Shown here: positions 26,113 through 34,402 of the stretch, one piece after another
Position numbering within the stretch: the first letter of the stretch is position 1
Layout: each line of letters opens with the position of its first letter
Assembly: GCA_963762615.1 (NCBI GenBank)
Contig: CAVXLG010000013.1
Coordinates: 682,001-746,000 of the forward strand
Direction: 5' to 3'
DNA from: PALSA-505 sp963762615
GTDB taxonomy: Bacteria > Actinomycetota > Actinomycetes > Streptosporangiales > Streptosporangiaceae
Length of the DNA stretch: 64,000 bases
Program-made: the position numbers and the translations under genes
Notes under the pieces: model-generated
Told to the model about the DNA's origin: nothing
Database searches by the model: none
Seen by the model: only the letters and a program-made list of their open reading frames with translations

Positions 26113-28205
26113 ATGAAACCTGCCCGGTGGTTGGCCCTGACCGGGACCGCGGGACTGGCCGTATCCATGGCGGCGGCGACTGGGCCCGCCGCTGCCGCAG
26201 CGGCCGCGCATCCGGCCCCGCACCGGATGGCGCTGCGCGGATCGCTGGCACCCGCCCAGGCCCGCTCGCACCCGGACGGCAGCGTCGCCGCCCGCACCCC
26301 GGTGGGCTTCGACCTGCTGCTGTCCATGCGCAACGCCGCCGGCGCGCAGGCGTTCGTGCGGGCGGTGTCGAGCCCGGGCTCAGCTGAATCCACCACTACC
26401 TGACCGACGCGCGGTGGGAGTCCCGGTTCGGCCCGGCGAAGGCCACGGTCGGCAAGGCCGAGGCGTGGCTGCGTCGCGAAGGCTTCACCGTCGGCTCGGT
26501 CGCGAAGGACCGGCTGTTCGTGGCCGCCCAGGGGCCGGCGCTTCGGGTGGAGCGCGCGTTCGGGGTCAAGCTGGGCTACTACAAGGTGAACGGGCACCGG
26601 GTCCGGCTGGCCCAGGGCACGCTGACCATCCCGTCGTCACTGGCCGGGGTGGTCTCCGGCGCCGTCGGCGTCAACCAGTACGTCGCTGCCAACGCCCTGG
26701 CGCCAGCCGGGCGGGTCCCGGCCGCGCGGGCCGCGCGGCCCGGCCAGGAACCGCCGCCGCCCGCGGGATTCCGCAACGCCCGGCCGTGCTCGGCCTACTG
26801 GGGACAGAAGACCGACACCAAGGACTCGGGGCAGTTGTACAAGCCCTACACCCATCCGCTGCCCTATGACATCTGCGGTTACACGCCGGCCCAGTTGCGC
26901 GGTGCCTACGGGCTGGCCGGCTCGGTGGCCAAGGGCAACAACGGCAAGGGCGCGACGATCGCGATCGTCAACGCATACGACTCGCCAACCCTGCTGCGCG
27001 ATGCTCAGGAGTACTTCCGGCTGAACGACCCCGCGCACCCGCTGAAGCCGTCCCAGTTCACGAACGTCGTTCCGCCGGAGGTCGACAACCAGACCGAATG
27101 CGCCGCCAGCGGCTGGTACCCCGAGCAGGCTCTCGACGTGGAGTCCTCGCACTCCACGGCGCCCGGAGCCCACATTCTCTTCGTCGGGGCGAAGAGCTGC
27201 CTGGACCCGGATCTCCTCGCGGCGGACACCACCGCGATCACCAGCGGCGCCTCGGTAGTCAGCAACTCCTGGGATGACCTCACCGGCGACCTGACCACTG
27301 ACGCCGCCACCAAGACCGCGTTCGACGACACGTTCATGCTCGCCGCCTCCACCGGCGTCAGCGTGCTGTTCTGCAGTCATGACGACGGCGACAACTTCGC
27401 CGACTTCGGCATGACGGCGCAGAACTACCCGGCGACCAGCCCGTTCGTGACGGCAGTCGGCGGGACCGCGCTGGAAGTGAACGCCACCGACGCCCGCCAG
27501 GCCGAGTACGGCTGGTCAACAGCCCGGCAGGTGCTCTGCGAGCCGATGAAGACGAGGAACTGCGGCACCGCGACCAAGCCATTGGCTCCCCTCGCCTATG
27601 ACAATGGCGGCGCCGGGGGCACGAGTTACGTCTACACCCAGCCCTATTACCAGGCCGGTGTCGTGCCGAGCGCCCTTGCGCTGCGTAACCAGGCGCTCAA
27701 CGGGCCGGTGCCGTACCGGGTGGTGCCGGACATCTCGATGGACGCCGACCCGCAGACCGGGATGCTGATCGGGCTGACCCAGACCTTCCCGAACGGGGCC
27801 TACTACGACCAGTTCAAGGAGGGCGGGACCAGCCTGTCGTCGCCGCTGCTGGCTGGCGTGATCGCCGATGCCGACCAGGCCGCGGGCGTGCCGCTCGGCT
27901 TCCTGAACCCGGTGCTGTACAAGGCCTACAAGGCCACCCCGGCGGCGTTCCATGACATCCGGCTGCCGCCCCATCCCGACTCGGCCGCGGTGATCCGCGT
28001 CGACTACGCGAACACGGTCAACCCCTCGGCCGGCTACATCGTGAGCCTCCGGGCCCTCAACTACGAGGGGCCGGAGACCTACTGCGACGCGACGGGCAAC
28101 TGCGCCACGCGCGACGTGTCGCTGACCACCACGCCAGGTTTCGACAGCATGACCGGGACGGGATCGGTCAACTCCACATTCATCTCCACGATCTCGAAGT
28201 ACTGA
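26113..28205 (+). CDS. Sedolisin (S53) family secreted serine-carboxyl protease, frameshifted
   Basis: The gene encodes signal peptide, pro-domain and protease. The first frame (26113-26388) has the signal MKPARWLALTGTAGLAVSMAAA and the pro-domain start. One T seems missing at about 26389: GAATC instead of GAATTC would give AEFHHYLTDARWESRFGPA, the standard Pro-kuma sequence, in the second frame. The catalytic domain shows PEQALD (Glu and Asp spaced as in the sedolisin triad), VVSNSWDD (oxyanion region) and GGTSLSSPLLAG (nucleophile Ser). The end has FDSMTGTGSVN, like the calcium-site region. Sedolisins act at acid pH, which would suit an acidophilic or soil lifestyle (inference). GAAGGAGG lies 6 bp before the ATG. 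Confidence 0.88.
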
Positions 28206-28436
28206 TCCGCGCAACGGGCGGGGCGCCGCGGCCAGCGGCGCCCGCCGGCCGCCCGGCCCGGCGTACCGGCAGGCGGCGGGTACGGTGTGTCAGGTGTCCC
28301 GGCGGGTGATCAGGAAGGCGTCGGCCAGCAGCGTGGCCGCCGTCCAGGCCGGCCGGACGAGCAGGGACGGGCCCGGGGGGAGCTGGTCCGGTGCGGGTGC
28401 ATGACCGTCACCTGCCGGCGGCGGCGGGGCCCGGTC

Positions 28437-29558
28437 TTACTTGGGCGGTCGTCCTAGCGCCGGGCGGATGGGCGGGATGGGGTGGCTCTCGCGCGGGCGC
28501 GGGCCCGACCACATCGCCGGAACGGCGTCTACCGCGGCGGCCACCCCGTAGGCGGCCTGCTCATAGTTGACCCGCCAGCCGACGAAATCTGGCCATGCCT
28601 CTTCCGGTTCGCGCTCGATGGGGAACTTGACTTCGCGCATCCGGTTGATCGCGTCGAGGAACTCCGGGTAGGTCAGGGTGATGCCACGGTCGGGGTCCGG
28701 CTCGTCGGGTACCTCGATGCCCATCGCGCGGGCGATCTGGCCGAAGCACAGGAATCCGCTGCGCAGGCACAGCCGGGCTGGTACGACCGGCGCGGATTTC
28801 GGGGACAGCACCAGGATCAGCGCCGCCGAGTCCAGCACGGCGAGCAGCGCGGTCACCCAGGACGACAGCGGCCGGGGCGAGCGGAACCGGACCAGCGGCA
28901 GGTAGGTGGTGTGGCTCTCCGCGACGTCGGCCGCCCAGCGTTCCCACTGGGCGTACAGGTCGGGCAGCGTGTCGATGGACGATACCCCCGTTCCGAGGGC
29001 GTAGTGCGTGCGGGCCAGCAGCTCCGGTCCCCAGGAGGGGACCCCGGCCCGGGCGTTCAGCAGCGCTACCTCGGTTTCCCTCCGGTTGAACGCCGCGTAC
29101 AGGGCCGGCAGGTAGGCGATCTGCAGGGTGACGATCACCAGGCCGGTCGCCGCGGCCAGGAACACGATCGCCGCGGGCACGGAACTGACCGGCACCTCGA
29201 AACCGAGGGTGAACATCGCCGAACCGGAAGAGGTGAAGGCAGAGGTTATGCCGCGCGGGATAAACGGCCACAGCAGCAGCGCGAACCCGAGGAACGCGAT
29301 CCCGAGCCAGGCGGCCAGCTGTGCGAGCAGGACCGTCGCCGCCTGGGCCGCGAGCACCCGGTCCCGCCGCTTGTAATCGGTGATGACGTTGGTCACCACC
29401 CGGAAGAACTTGTTCACGATCCTGTCCACCCACCGGGTCAGCCAGCTGCTGACCGGACGGGGCACGACGACCGTGCCGACGATACTGGCCCAGACGGTGA
29501 GCACGAGCAGGCCGCCGACGACCGCGGCTACGATACGGCCGTCGGTCGGGACCACCAT
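28437..29558 (-). CDS. Two-TM ion-channel-like membrane protein
   Basis: 373 residues. An N-terminal helix (IVAAVVGGLLVLTVWASIVGTVVV) is followed by a hydrophobic block at about 75-160. There AAWLGIAFLGFALLLWPFI, SGSAMFTLGFEVP and AAIVFLAAATGLVIVTLQIAYLPALYAAF look like TM - pore loop - TM, as in Kir/KcsA-type channels, with TLGFE where a filter TxGYG would be. The C-terminal 200 residues are soluble and include a further hydrophobic stretch. I infer a channel-related fold but not ion selectivity. The stop TAA is followed by 39 more open codons in the same frame. Confidence 0.6.
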   Translation of the reverse strand: MVVPTDGRIVAAVVGGLLVLTVWASIVGTVVVPRPVSSWLTRWVDRIVNKFFRVVTNVITDYKRRDRVLAAQAATVLLAQLAAWLGIAFLGFALLLWPFIPRGITSAFTSSGSAMFTLGFEVPVSSVPAAIVFLAAATGLVIVTLQIAYLPALYAAFNRRETEVALLNARAGVPSWGPELLARTHYALGTGVSSIDTLPDLYAQWERWAADVAESHTTYLPLVRFRSPRPLSSWVTALLAVLDSAALILVLSPKSAPVVPARLCLRSGFLCFGQIARAMGIEVPDEPDPDRGITLTYPEFLDAINRMREVKFPIEREPEEAWPDFVGWRVNYEQAAYGVAAAVDAVPAMWSGPRPRESHPIPPIRPALGRPPK

Positions 29559-29642
29559 CAGGTTCTCCTCTGCGCGTCGGCGAACCAGGCCAACCTACCC
29601 AGATCCGGCTCGTTCAGGCGGGCTCATGACGGTGACGGGCGG

Positions 29643-30473
29643 CTAGCGAAGGCCTGCGAACAGGTCATCCTCGGGCAGCGGAGCGCCGGTCGAGTCGCTC
29701 GCCCTGATGAAGCTCTCCCGGCCGAACGTCGCCGCGGCGATCTCCGGCGGGATGCGGCTGAACCACGACTCCTGGATCTGGCTCGCGTGCGCGAACAGCG
29801 CGTCCCGCTTGCGGCCGAGCACCGGCTGGATATCGACCGTCGTGGTGATGCGCAGCTCGTCCTCGGCCATCTTCTGCCGCAGCTCCGGCGTGAAATCGCG
29901 GCCGGCGGGCACCTCGACGCCCTGTTCGCGAAGCGCCTCCCACATCTTCAGCCAGTCACTGCCGCGCAGCGCGGACAGGTAGAGCTTGGCCGCGATCCCG
30001 GTGGCCGCCACCGCGGCCTGAGCCGCCCGGCTCGCGTGCACGTGGTCGGGATGCTGGTACATGCCGTTGTCGTCGTAGGTGATGACGACTTGCGGCCGAT
30101 AGGCCTCGATCAGGCCGCCGATCCGGGCGGCGACGTCGGCCACCGGGATGTTGCAGAAGGCCTCCGGCCGGTCCTTGTAGTCCCAGTCGGGCATGCCGGA
30201 GTCGTGGTAACCGAGCAGTTCCAGGTCGGTTACGCCGAGGATCTTGCACGACTGGCGCAGCTCGGCCAGCCGCAGCTGGGCCACGGCCTGCTCCTCGTGA
30301 CCGTCCTGGCCGGGCTTGACACCCCCGGGCGCGTCGCCGAACTCGCCATTGGTACACGTTACGACCACGGTCCGGACGCCCTGGTCGGAGTAAAGGGCCA
30401 GTACACCGCCGGTACTCGACGCTTCATCGTCCGGGTGCGCGTGTACCGCCATCAAGGTGAGGTTCTCAGTCAT
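29643..30473 (-). CDS. mca: Mycothiol S-conjugate amidase (PIG-L deacetylase family)
   Basis: A 276-residue PIG-L/MshB-type zinc hydrolase with LMAVHAHPDDEASSTGG (zinc His, Asp-Asp), TCTNGEFGDAPGGV, GVTDLELLGYHDSGMPDW, and VVITYDDNGMYQHPDHVHASRAA (third zinc His, catalytic His). The length, the YHDSGM and the C-terminal HASQIQESWF fit Mca, which splits mycothiol conjugates to mercapturic acids for export, better than the deacetylase MshB. This assignment rests on family resemblance. The gene stands alone. Confidence 0.88.
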   Translation of the reverse strand: MTENLTLMAVHAHPDDEASSTGGVLALYSDQGVRTVVVTCTNGEFGDAPGGVKPGQDGHEEQAVAQLRLAELRQSCKILGVTDLELLGYHDSGMPDWDYKDRPEAFCNIPVADVAARIGGLIEAYRPQVVITYDDNGMYQHPDHVHASRAAQAAVAATGIAAKLYLSALRGSDWLKMWEALREQGVEVPAGRDFTPELRQKMAEDELRITTTVDIQPVLGRKRDALFAHASQIQESWFSRIPPEIAAATFGRESFIRASDSTGAPLPEDDLFAGLR

Positions 30474-30566
30474 GCCTTAAGCCTGCCTGATGGGCCGGAC
30501 ATCCCGGACCGCCGCCCCGGGCCGATCGTCTGCACGCGGCGGCAGGCGAAGTCCCCGGTGGTGTAC

Positions 30567-32774
30567 CTACTCGCGGGAGCCGGCCAGATTCTCGATCCTC
30601 CACCTGTCGTAGCGCGCGTTGTCAGTAGCACCCCAGATGCGCCGCTCCCGAATGAACGGAAGCGGCACCGATGGATCCGCAGAATCGATCTCCCGAGCCA
30701 GCCGGTGGCCTTGGAAGATGGAATCGACGATCATGTTCGGGGCCTGCGCACCTCCCACGACGTACAGACCCGAGATGCCAGCTGCCTTCAGGCGCTGGGG
30801 CTGGCTCCGCAGCTCGTCGTAGATCTCGCAGTTCGACACGCGCGCGCTGGAGACCACGAGCGAGTCGATGTCGTGCTCCTGGATCCTGTCGGGCTCCCAG
30901 ACATCTGACGTGATCGCGACTCCGTCGCGAACCTCCCGAAGCATCGTTTCGGTGAGAATCTTGACGCCTAGTCGCCGTAGATCTCGTTGCAGCATGGGGC
31001 CCTCGAGTGTTTTGTCCATCCAGGAGGCCAGCGTGGCATGCTGGGTAACGATGGTCACCCGATGACCACGAGCGGCAAGCATCTGCGCCACTGACGCGCC
31101 TGCATAGTAATCCTCGCTTTCGTACACGAGTACCCGAGTTCCGGGCCTCTTGGCCCTCAGGACAATCTCCGGCGGGGTTGCCTGCCACGGAAGGGTGCAG
31201 TCCACACCGGGAATGGGCTCATGCGTGAGGGCGTTCATGCCGTCCGTCGCGAAGCGCGAGCCGGTGGCGATGATGACGAGGTCCGCGCCGTAGTCGAGGA
31301 TGCCCTCAGCGGTCATCGGGGAATTGGTGAAGACCTCGACGGCGGGCAACTTGGAGAACTGGATCTTCCGATAGTCGGTGATCCTGCCCCACTCCCCGAG
31401 GCCGCGATTCTGCCAGCGATCTTCTGTCGGCTTCCCGTCAGAGAACCCGAGCTTGGTGATCCAATTCAGGCTTCCGCCAAGTTCAGCTTCCTTCTCGCGC
31501 AGGTGCACGGCCGCCATCTGGCACTTGCCGAGTACCATGGCACATTCCATGCAGGCCGGCCCGCCACCGACCACGAGAACGGACTTGTCCCGGTTTCGGG
31601 CAGGCGTGAAGCGCTCCGGGTGCCAGCCGCGCCGATACTCCTCGCCCACGGTCGCATTTTGCGTACACTGTATCTGGGCGCTCCCGCCGAGCTCCCACCG
31701 GGCGATGCACTGATTGCACCCGATGCATTCCCTGATGTCATCGAGCCTCCCCTCTTCTATCTTCTTCGGGAGGAACGGGTCTGCGATTGAAGGCCGGGCT
31801 GCCCCGATGAGGTCGAACTGGCCGGACTTGATGACCTGTGCCATAGTGTCGGGGTTGGTGAAACGACCGACCCCGACCACGGGCTTGTCGGTGTGATTAC
31901 CTACCTTGATGCGTCCGGTGAACTGCTTCTCGTGATTCTCGGGGAGGAATCTCGAAGGTCCCGCGTCCTGACCCCACTCGTTGCCGGCCGGGCTCCCGAT
32001 CGTGAGGTCCCAGAGGTTGACAAGGTGGTCGGCGTGCTCGACGAACCTGATGCCGTCGGTGCCCACCTGGTAGCCGGTCTTGTCTCCCTGAAGGGTGTCC
32101 ACCGACAGGCGGGAGGCGATGGCGCAGGTGTCGCCCACGGCCTCGCGGACCCTCTCCAGGGTCTCGCGCCAGAAGCGCGCGCGGTTCTCGAACGAGCCGC
32201 CGTACCCGTCGGTGCGCTTGTTGTAGAACGGTGAAAGGAATTGCAGCGGCAATTCAACGTGCGCCGCGTAGACGTAGATTATGTCGAAACCTGCTTCGCG
32301 CGCGCGAATGGCCGCGTCAACGTAGTGTCCCTGGAGCCGCTTGATGTCGCCGGCGTCCATGCACTTTGCATAGTTGCCGGGATGCAGGTCGGAGGGGATT
32401 TGCGAGATCCCGTTCCGCACGAATCTCGACTCGGCGTTCATCGGGTGGGATCCGCCGTGCCAAAGCTCGACTCCGGCCAGGGATCCGAAGTGGTGCACCC
32501 GCTCGCACATCACCGATAGATTGTGAACGTCGTCGTCGTCCCACAGGCGCGCCGATACAATGGGTGAGTCGTCCGATTCTGGATGAATCGAGCAATACTC
32601 CGTACAGACAGCCGCCCAACCGCCTTCCGCCTTCACTGCGCGCATTTCTGCCTGGAATCCGGGCTTGTCCGAGCCTGCGCCGGAGCAATGCGGGACCTGG
32701 AAGAAGCGGTTCCGAAGGATCTTCGGGCCGATCGTGACCGGTTCGAAAAGGATGTCGTACCTGGGGTCTCGCAC
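30567..32774 (-). CDS. Trimethylamine dehydrogenase-like iron-sulfur flavoprotein
   Basis: 735 residues, the length of bacterial trimethylamine dehydrogenase (TMADH). The FMN barrel has VPHCSGAGSDKPGF with Cys30 (site of 6-S-cysteinyl FMN in TMADH), Tyr60 in CTEYCSI, Tyr169 and His172 in YVYAAH, and Trp255-Asp256. The cluster region is CIGCNQCIARW...C (Cys350, 353, 356, 370), with Trp360 after it. FAD/ADP-binding domains follow (SVLVVGGGPACMECAMVL). Tyr60 favours trimethylamine over dimethylamine dehydrogenase, which has Gln (known for the family). The GTG start has AGGAGG 10 bp upstream. Base composition is visibly less GC-rich than the surroundings, suggesting transfer. An IS lies directly upstream, and no etfAB or other methylamine genes are present. 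Confidence 0.9.
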   Translation of the reverse strand: MRDPRYDILFEPVTIGPKILRNRFFQVPHCSGAGSDKPGFQAEMRAVKAEGGWAAVCTEYCSIHPESDDSPIVSARLWDDDDVHNLSVMCERVHHFGSLAGVELWHGGSHPMNAESRFVRNGISQIPSDLHPGNYAKCMDAGDIKRLQGHYVDAAIRAREAGFDIIYVYAAHVELPLQFLSPFYNKRTDGYGGSFENRARFWRETLERVREAVGDTCAIASRLSVDTLQGDKTGYQVGTDGIRFVEHADHLVNLWDLTIGSPAGNEWGQDAGPSRFLPENHEKQFTGRIKVGNHTDKPVVGVGRFTNPDTMAQVIKSGQFDLIGAARPSIADPFLPKKIEEGRLDDIRECIGCNQCIARWELGGSAQIQCTQNATVGEEYRRGWHPERFTPARNRDKSVLVVGGGPACMECAMVLGKCQMAAVHLREKEAELGGSLNWITKLGFSDGKPTEDRWQNRGLGEWGRITDYRKIQFSKLPAVEVFTNSPMTAEGILDYGADLVIIATGSRFATDGMNALTHEPIPGVDCTLPWQATPPEIVLRAKRPGTRVLVYESEDYYAGASVAQMLAARGHRVTIVTQHATLASWMDKTLEGPMLQRDLRRLGVKILTETMLREVRDGVAITSDVWEPDRIQEHDIDSLVVSSARVSNCEIYDELRSQPQRLKAAGISGLYVVGGAQAPNMIVDSIFQGHRLAREIDSADPSVPLPFIRERRIWGATDNARYDRWRIENLAGSRE

Positions 32775-32788
32775 GGGGGTGCTTCCTC

Positions 32789-32798
32789 CTCGAGGATC
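32789..32798. repeat. Target-site duplication, left copy (CTCGAGGATC)
   Basis: This 10-bp sequence abuts the left end of the IS and is repeated exactly at 34195-34204. It lies beside the ribosome binding site of the TMADH-like gene, so the insertion point is in that gene's 5' leader. Confidence 0.93.
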
Positions 32799-34194
32799 CA
32801 CGGCCGTTTCAAGATCATGATGTGAGGCCGAGGATAGTGAAGGGCCGGTCCATGGACCGGGCGGCCCATCGGGTGGCTTCGGTGACATCGGTGCGTCCGA
32901 ACAGGCGCAGGGCACAGATGGCCAGGTTGCGCAGAGCAGCCATGATCCTGGGTCCGGATCGGGTTCTGACCTGGGATTTGTCTTCTTGATACAGAGTGTC
33001 GCGAAGCCAGTGCAGGGACTCGATCGCCCATTGCTCGCGCACGTGGCCGGCCAGGTCGGCGGCACTGGCCCGGTCCGCGGCAGGGCTGGCCACGCCGAGC
33101 GCAGCCGCCGCCGAGACCGGGTTGCCAGCGAGGTCACTGACGTATCTTTCGAGGAGCAGTACCTGGCTGACGTGCGGGAACGGCAGCTCCTCCGGCGCGG
33201 GCATTACCTGGATGGTGCGGGTGGTGATCCGGCCATGGCCGCGGTCGGTGGCCGAGTGCGCGATCGGCACCTGATGCCAGGGCAGCGCATCCAGCGCATC
33301 GAACAGGGCCTTGCGGTTTTCCTTCACCGGCAAGACGAACTCCCCGCCGCCCTCGCGGATGAACTCGGCGGTGGCCTTCACGGTATGTAAAGCGTCGGCG
33401 GTGACGAGCTTGCCGTTCAGGTCGATCTGACCGAGCACGCCCTTGGCCATCGGGACTTCGTTCGTCTTGGCCCCGACCTCGGCCTGGGCGGCGACCACCG
33501 AGGACTGCGCGGTATGGCCGACCAGCGCGGCCAGCAGGTGCCGCTGATTACCCCCGGCATCCTTGGCGCCCCGCACCGTCTTGCCATCCAGCCGGACCGG
33601 CATCAGCCCTGGCTGATCATCCCGCTCTGCGGCACTGTCCTGGCCAGCCGGCTCGGCGAGCAGGCCGCTCATCAGCCACTCGCCCACCGCGGCGTCGAAC
33701 ACCTCCGCGTCAGCGTCGGTAACGACCCGCCAGATCGTCGCCTTCGACGGCGGCCGCGCCGGGCCGGCGCCAGCCCGCAGATATAGATCCGCCAGTACCG
33801 GCGCCGGAACATCCCTGACCCAGCCAGCGATCGCCGTATAACCCTTCATCCCCGCCACGACCGCTGCCGCGGCCAGCACCAGCACCGCCCCGACCGGATG
33901 ATCCCTGCCCTGACCGGACCGGCCATCCGACACAGAGCTGAACAGTTTCAGCAGGTCATCGCAGACCCCGGCGACTGTGGCCGGCGCGGAAGGTGAGGCC
34001 AGCTCACGATCGGCAAGAGCAATGGCAGACTGGACCACGACGAAGCTCCAGGAATGACGCGGATCTGTAGGAAGACCCATGTCATACCGGAGCTTCGTCC
34101 TATCTTCGCGGCAACACGCCACACCAGATCACACCGGGGACGTCCCGTCACGCGACGCTAACCGCTCCACCTCAACGATCTTGAAACGGCCGTG
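32799..34194 (-). mobile_element. Complete ISAs1-family insertion sequence, 1396 bp
   Basis: The element is bounded by perfect 18-bp terminal inverted repeats CACGGCCGTTTCAAGATC (32799-32816 and, inverted, 34177-34194) and flanked by a 10-bp direct repeat. It carries one intact transposase gene in a single frame. Repeat identity and the exact duplication indicate recent, possibly still active, transposition. The transposase is oriented toward the TMADH-like gene. Confidence 0.95.
32815..34080 (-). CDS. ISAs1-family DDE transposase
   Basis: 421 residues. The N-terminal DDE_Tnp_1-associated region (LLKLFSSVSDGRSGQGRDHPVGAVLVLAAAAVVAGMKGYTAIAGW) is typical of ISAs1 elements. The catalytic Asp-Asp-Glu are visible in PVRLDGKTVRGA, KLVTADALHT and WAIESLHWLRDTLYQED. 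The stop codon falls inside the left inverted repeat, as is common. The ATG at 34080 begins MGLPTDPRHSW; longer frames are possible. Confidence 0.93.
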   Translation of the reverse strand: MGLPTDPRHSWSFVVVQSAIALADRELASPSAPATVAGVCDDLLKLFSSVSDGRSGQGRDHPVGAVLVLAAAAVVAGMKGYTAIAGWVRDVPAPVLADLYLRAGAGPARPPSKATIWRVVTDADAEVFDAAVGEWLMSGLLAEPAGQDSAAERDDQPGLMPVRLDGKTVRGAKDAGGNQRHLLAALVGHTAQSSVVAAQAEVGAKTNEVPMAKGVLGQIDLNGKLVTADALHTVKATAEFIREGGGEFVLPVKENRKALFDALDALPWHQVPIAHSATDRGHGRITTRTIQVMPAPEELPFPHVSQVLLLERYVSDLAGNPVSAAAALGVASPAADRASAADLAGHVREQWAIESLHWLRDTLYQEDKSQVRTRSGPRIMAALRNLAICALRLFGRTDVTEATRWAARSMDRPFTILGLTS

Positions 34195-34204
34195 CTCGAG
34201 GATC
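34195..34204. repeat. Target-site duplication, right copy (CTCGAGGATC)
   Basis: An exact copy of the sequence at 32789-32798. Joining the two copies restores the uninterrupted 5' leader of the TMADH-like gene. Confidence 0.93.
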
Positions 34205-34305
34205 CGACGACATTGCCGATCAGGGCGCTACGGTGGACGCAATCCCGCTGCTACGCTCGACGTTCGGTATCAACGTTCGCAACGCGACAAGAACTGCCAG
34301 CCGTG

Positions 34306-34343
34306 TACGCTGCGAGCGTAGAAGTGGTGATCATGCAAGTCAA
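34306..34343 (-). promoter_or_regulatory. Displaced native promoter of the TMADH-like gene, with overlapping inverted repeat
   Basis: Read leftward, TTGACT (34343-34338), a 17-bp spacer and TACGCT (34320-34315) form a near-consensus vegetative promoter, rare in this GC-rich DNA. The -10 box is one arm of the inverted repeat TACGCT-GCG-AGCGTA (34306-34320), a likely operator. Without the IS the -10 box would be about 130 bp from the start codon; with it, about 1.5 kb. Confidence 0.6.
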
Positions 34344-34402
34344 GCGTTCGCTGGAGGCTAGCGCTCACGAGCGTTTGGCATCCGACCGGTACCGAATCCC
34401 GG

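Noticed and set aside
28482..30908. Very long plus-strand open frame (about 800 codons)
   Set aside because: It lies antisense to the channel-like, Mca and TMADH-like genes, whose proteins are clearly conserved. In GC-rich DNA such shadow frames are expected; its composition is Arg/Gly/Gln-rich with no motifs.
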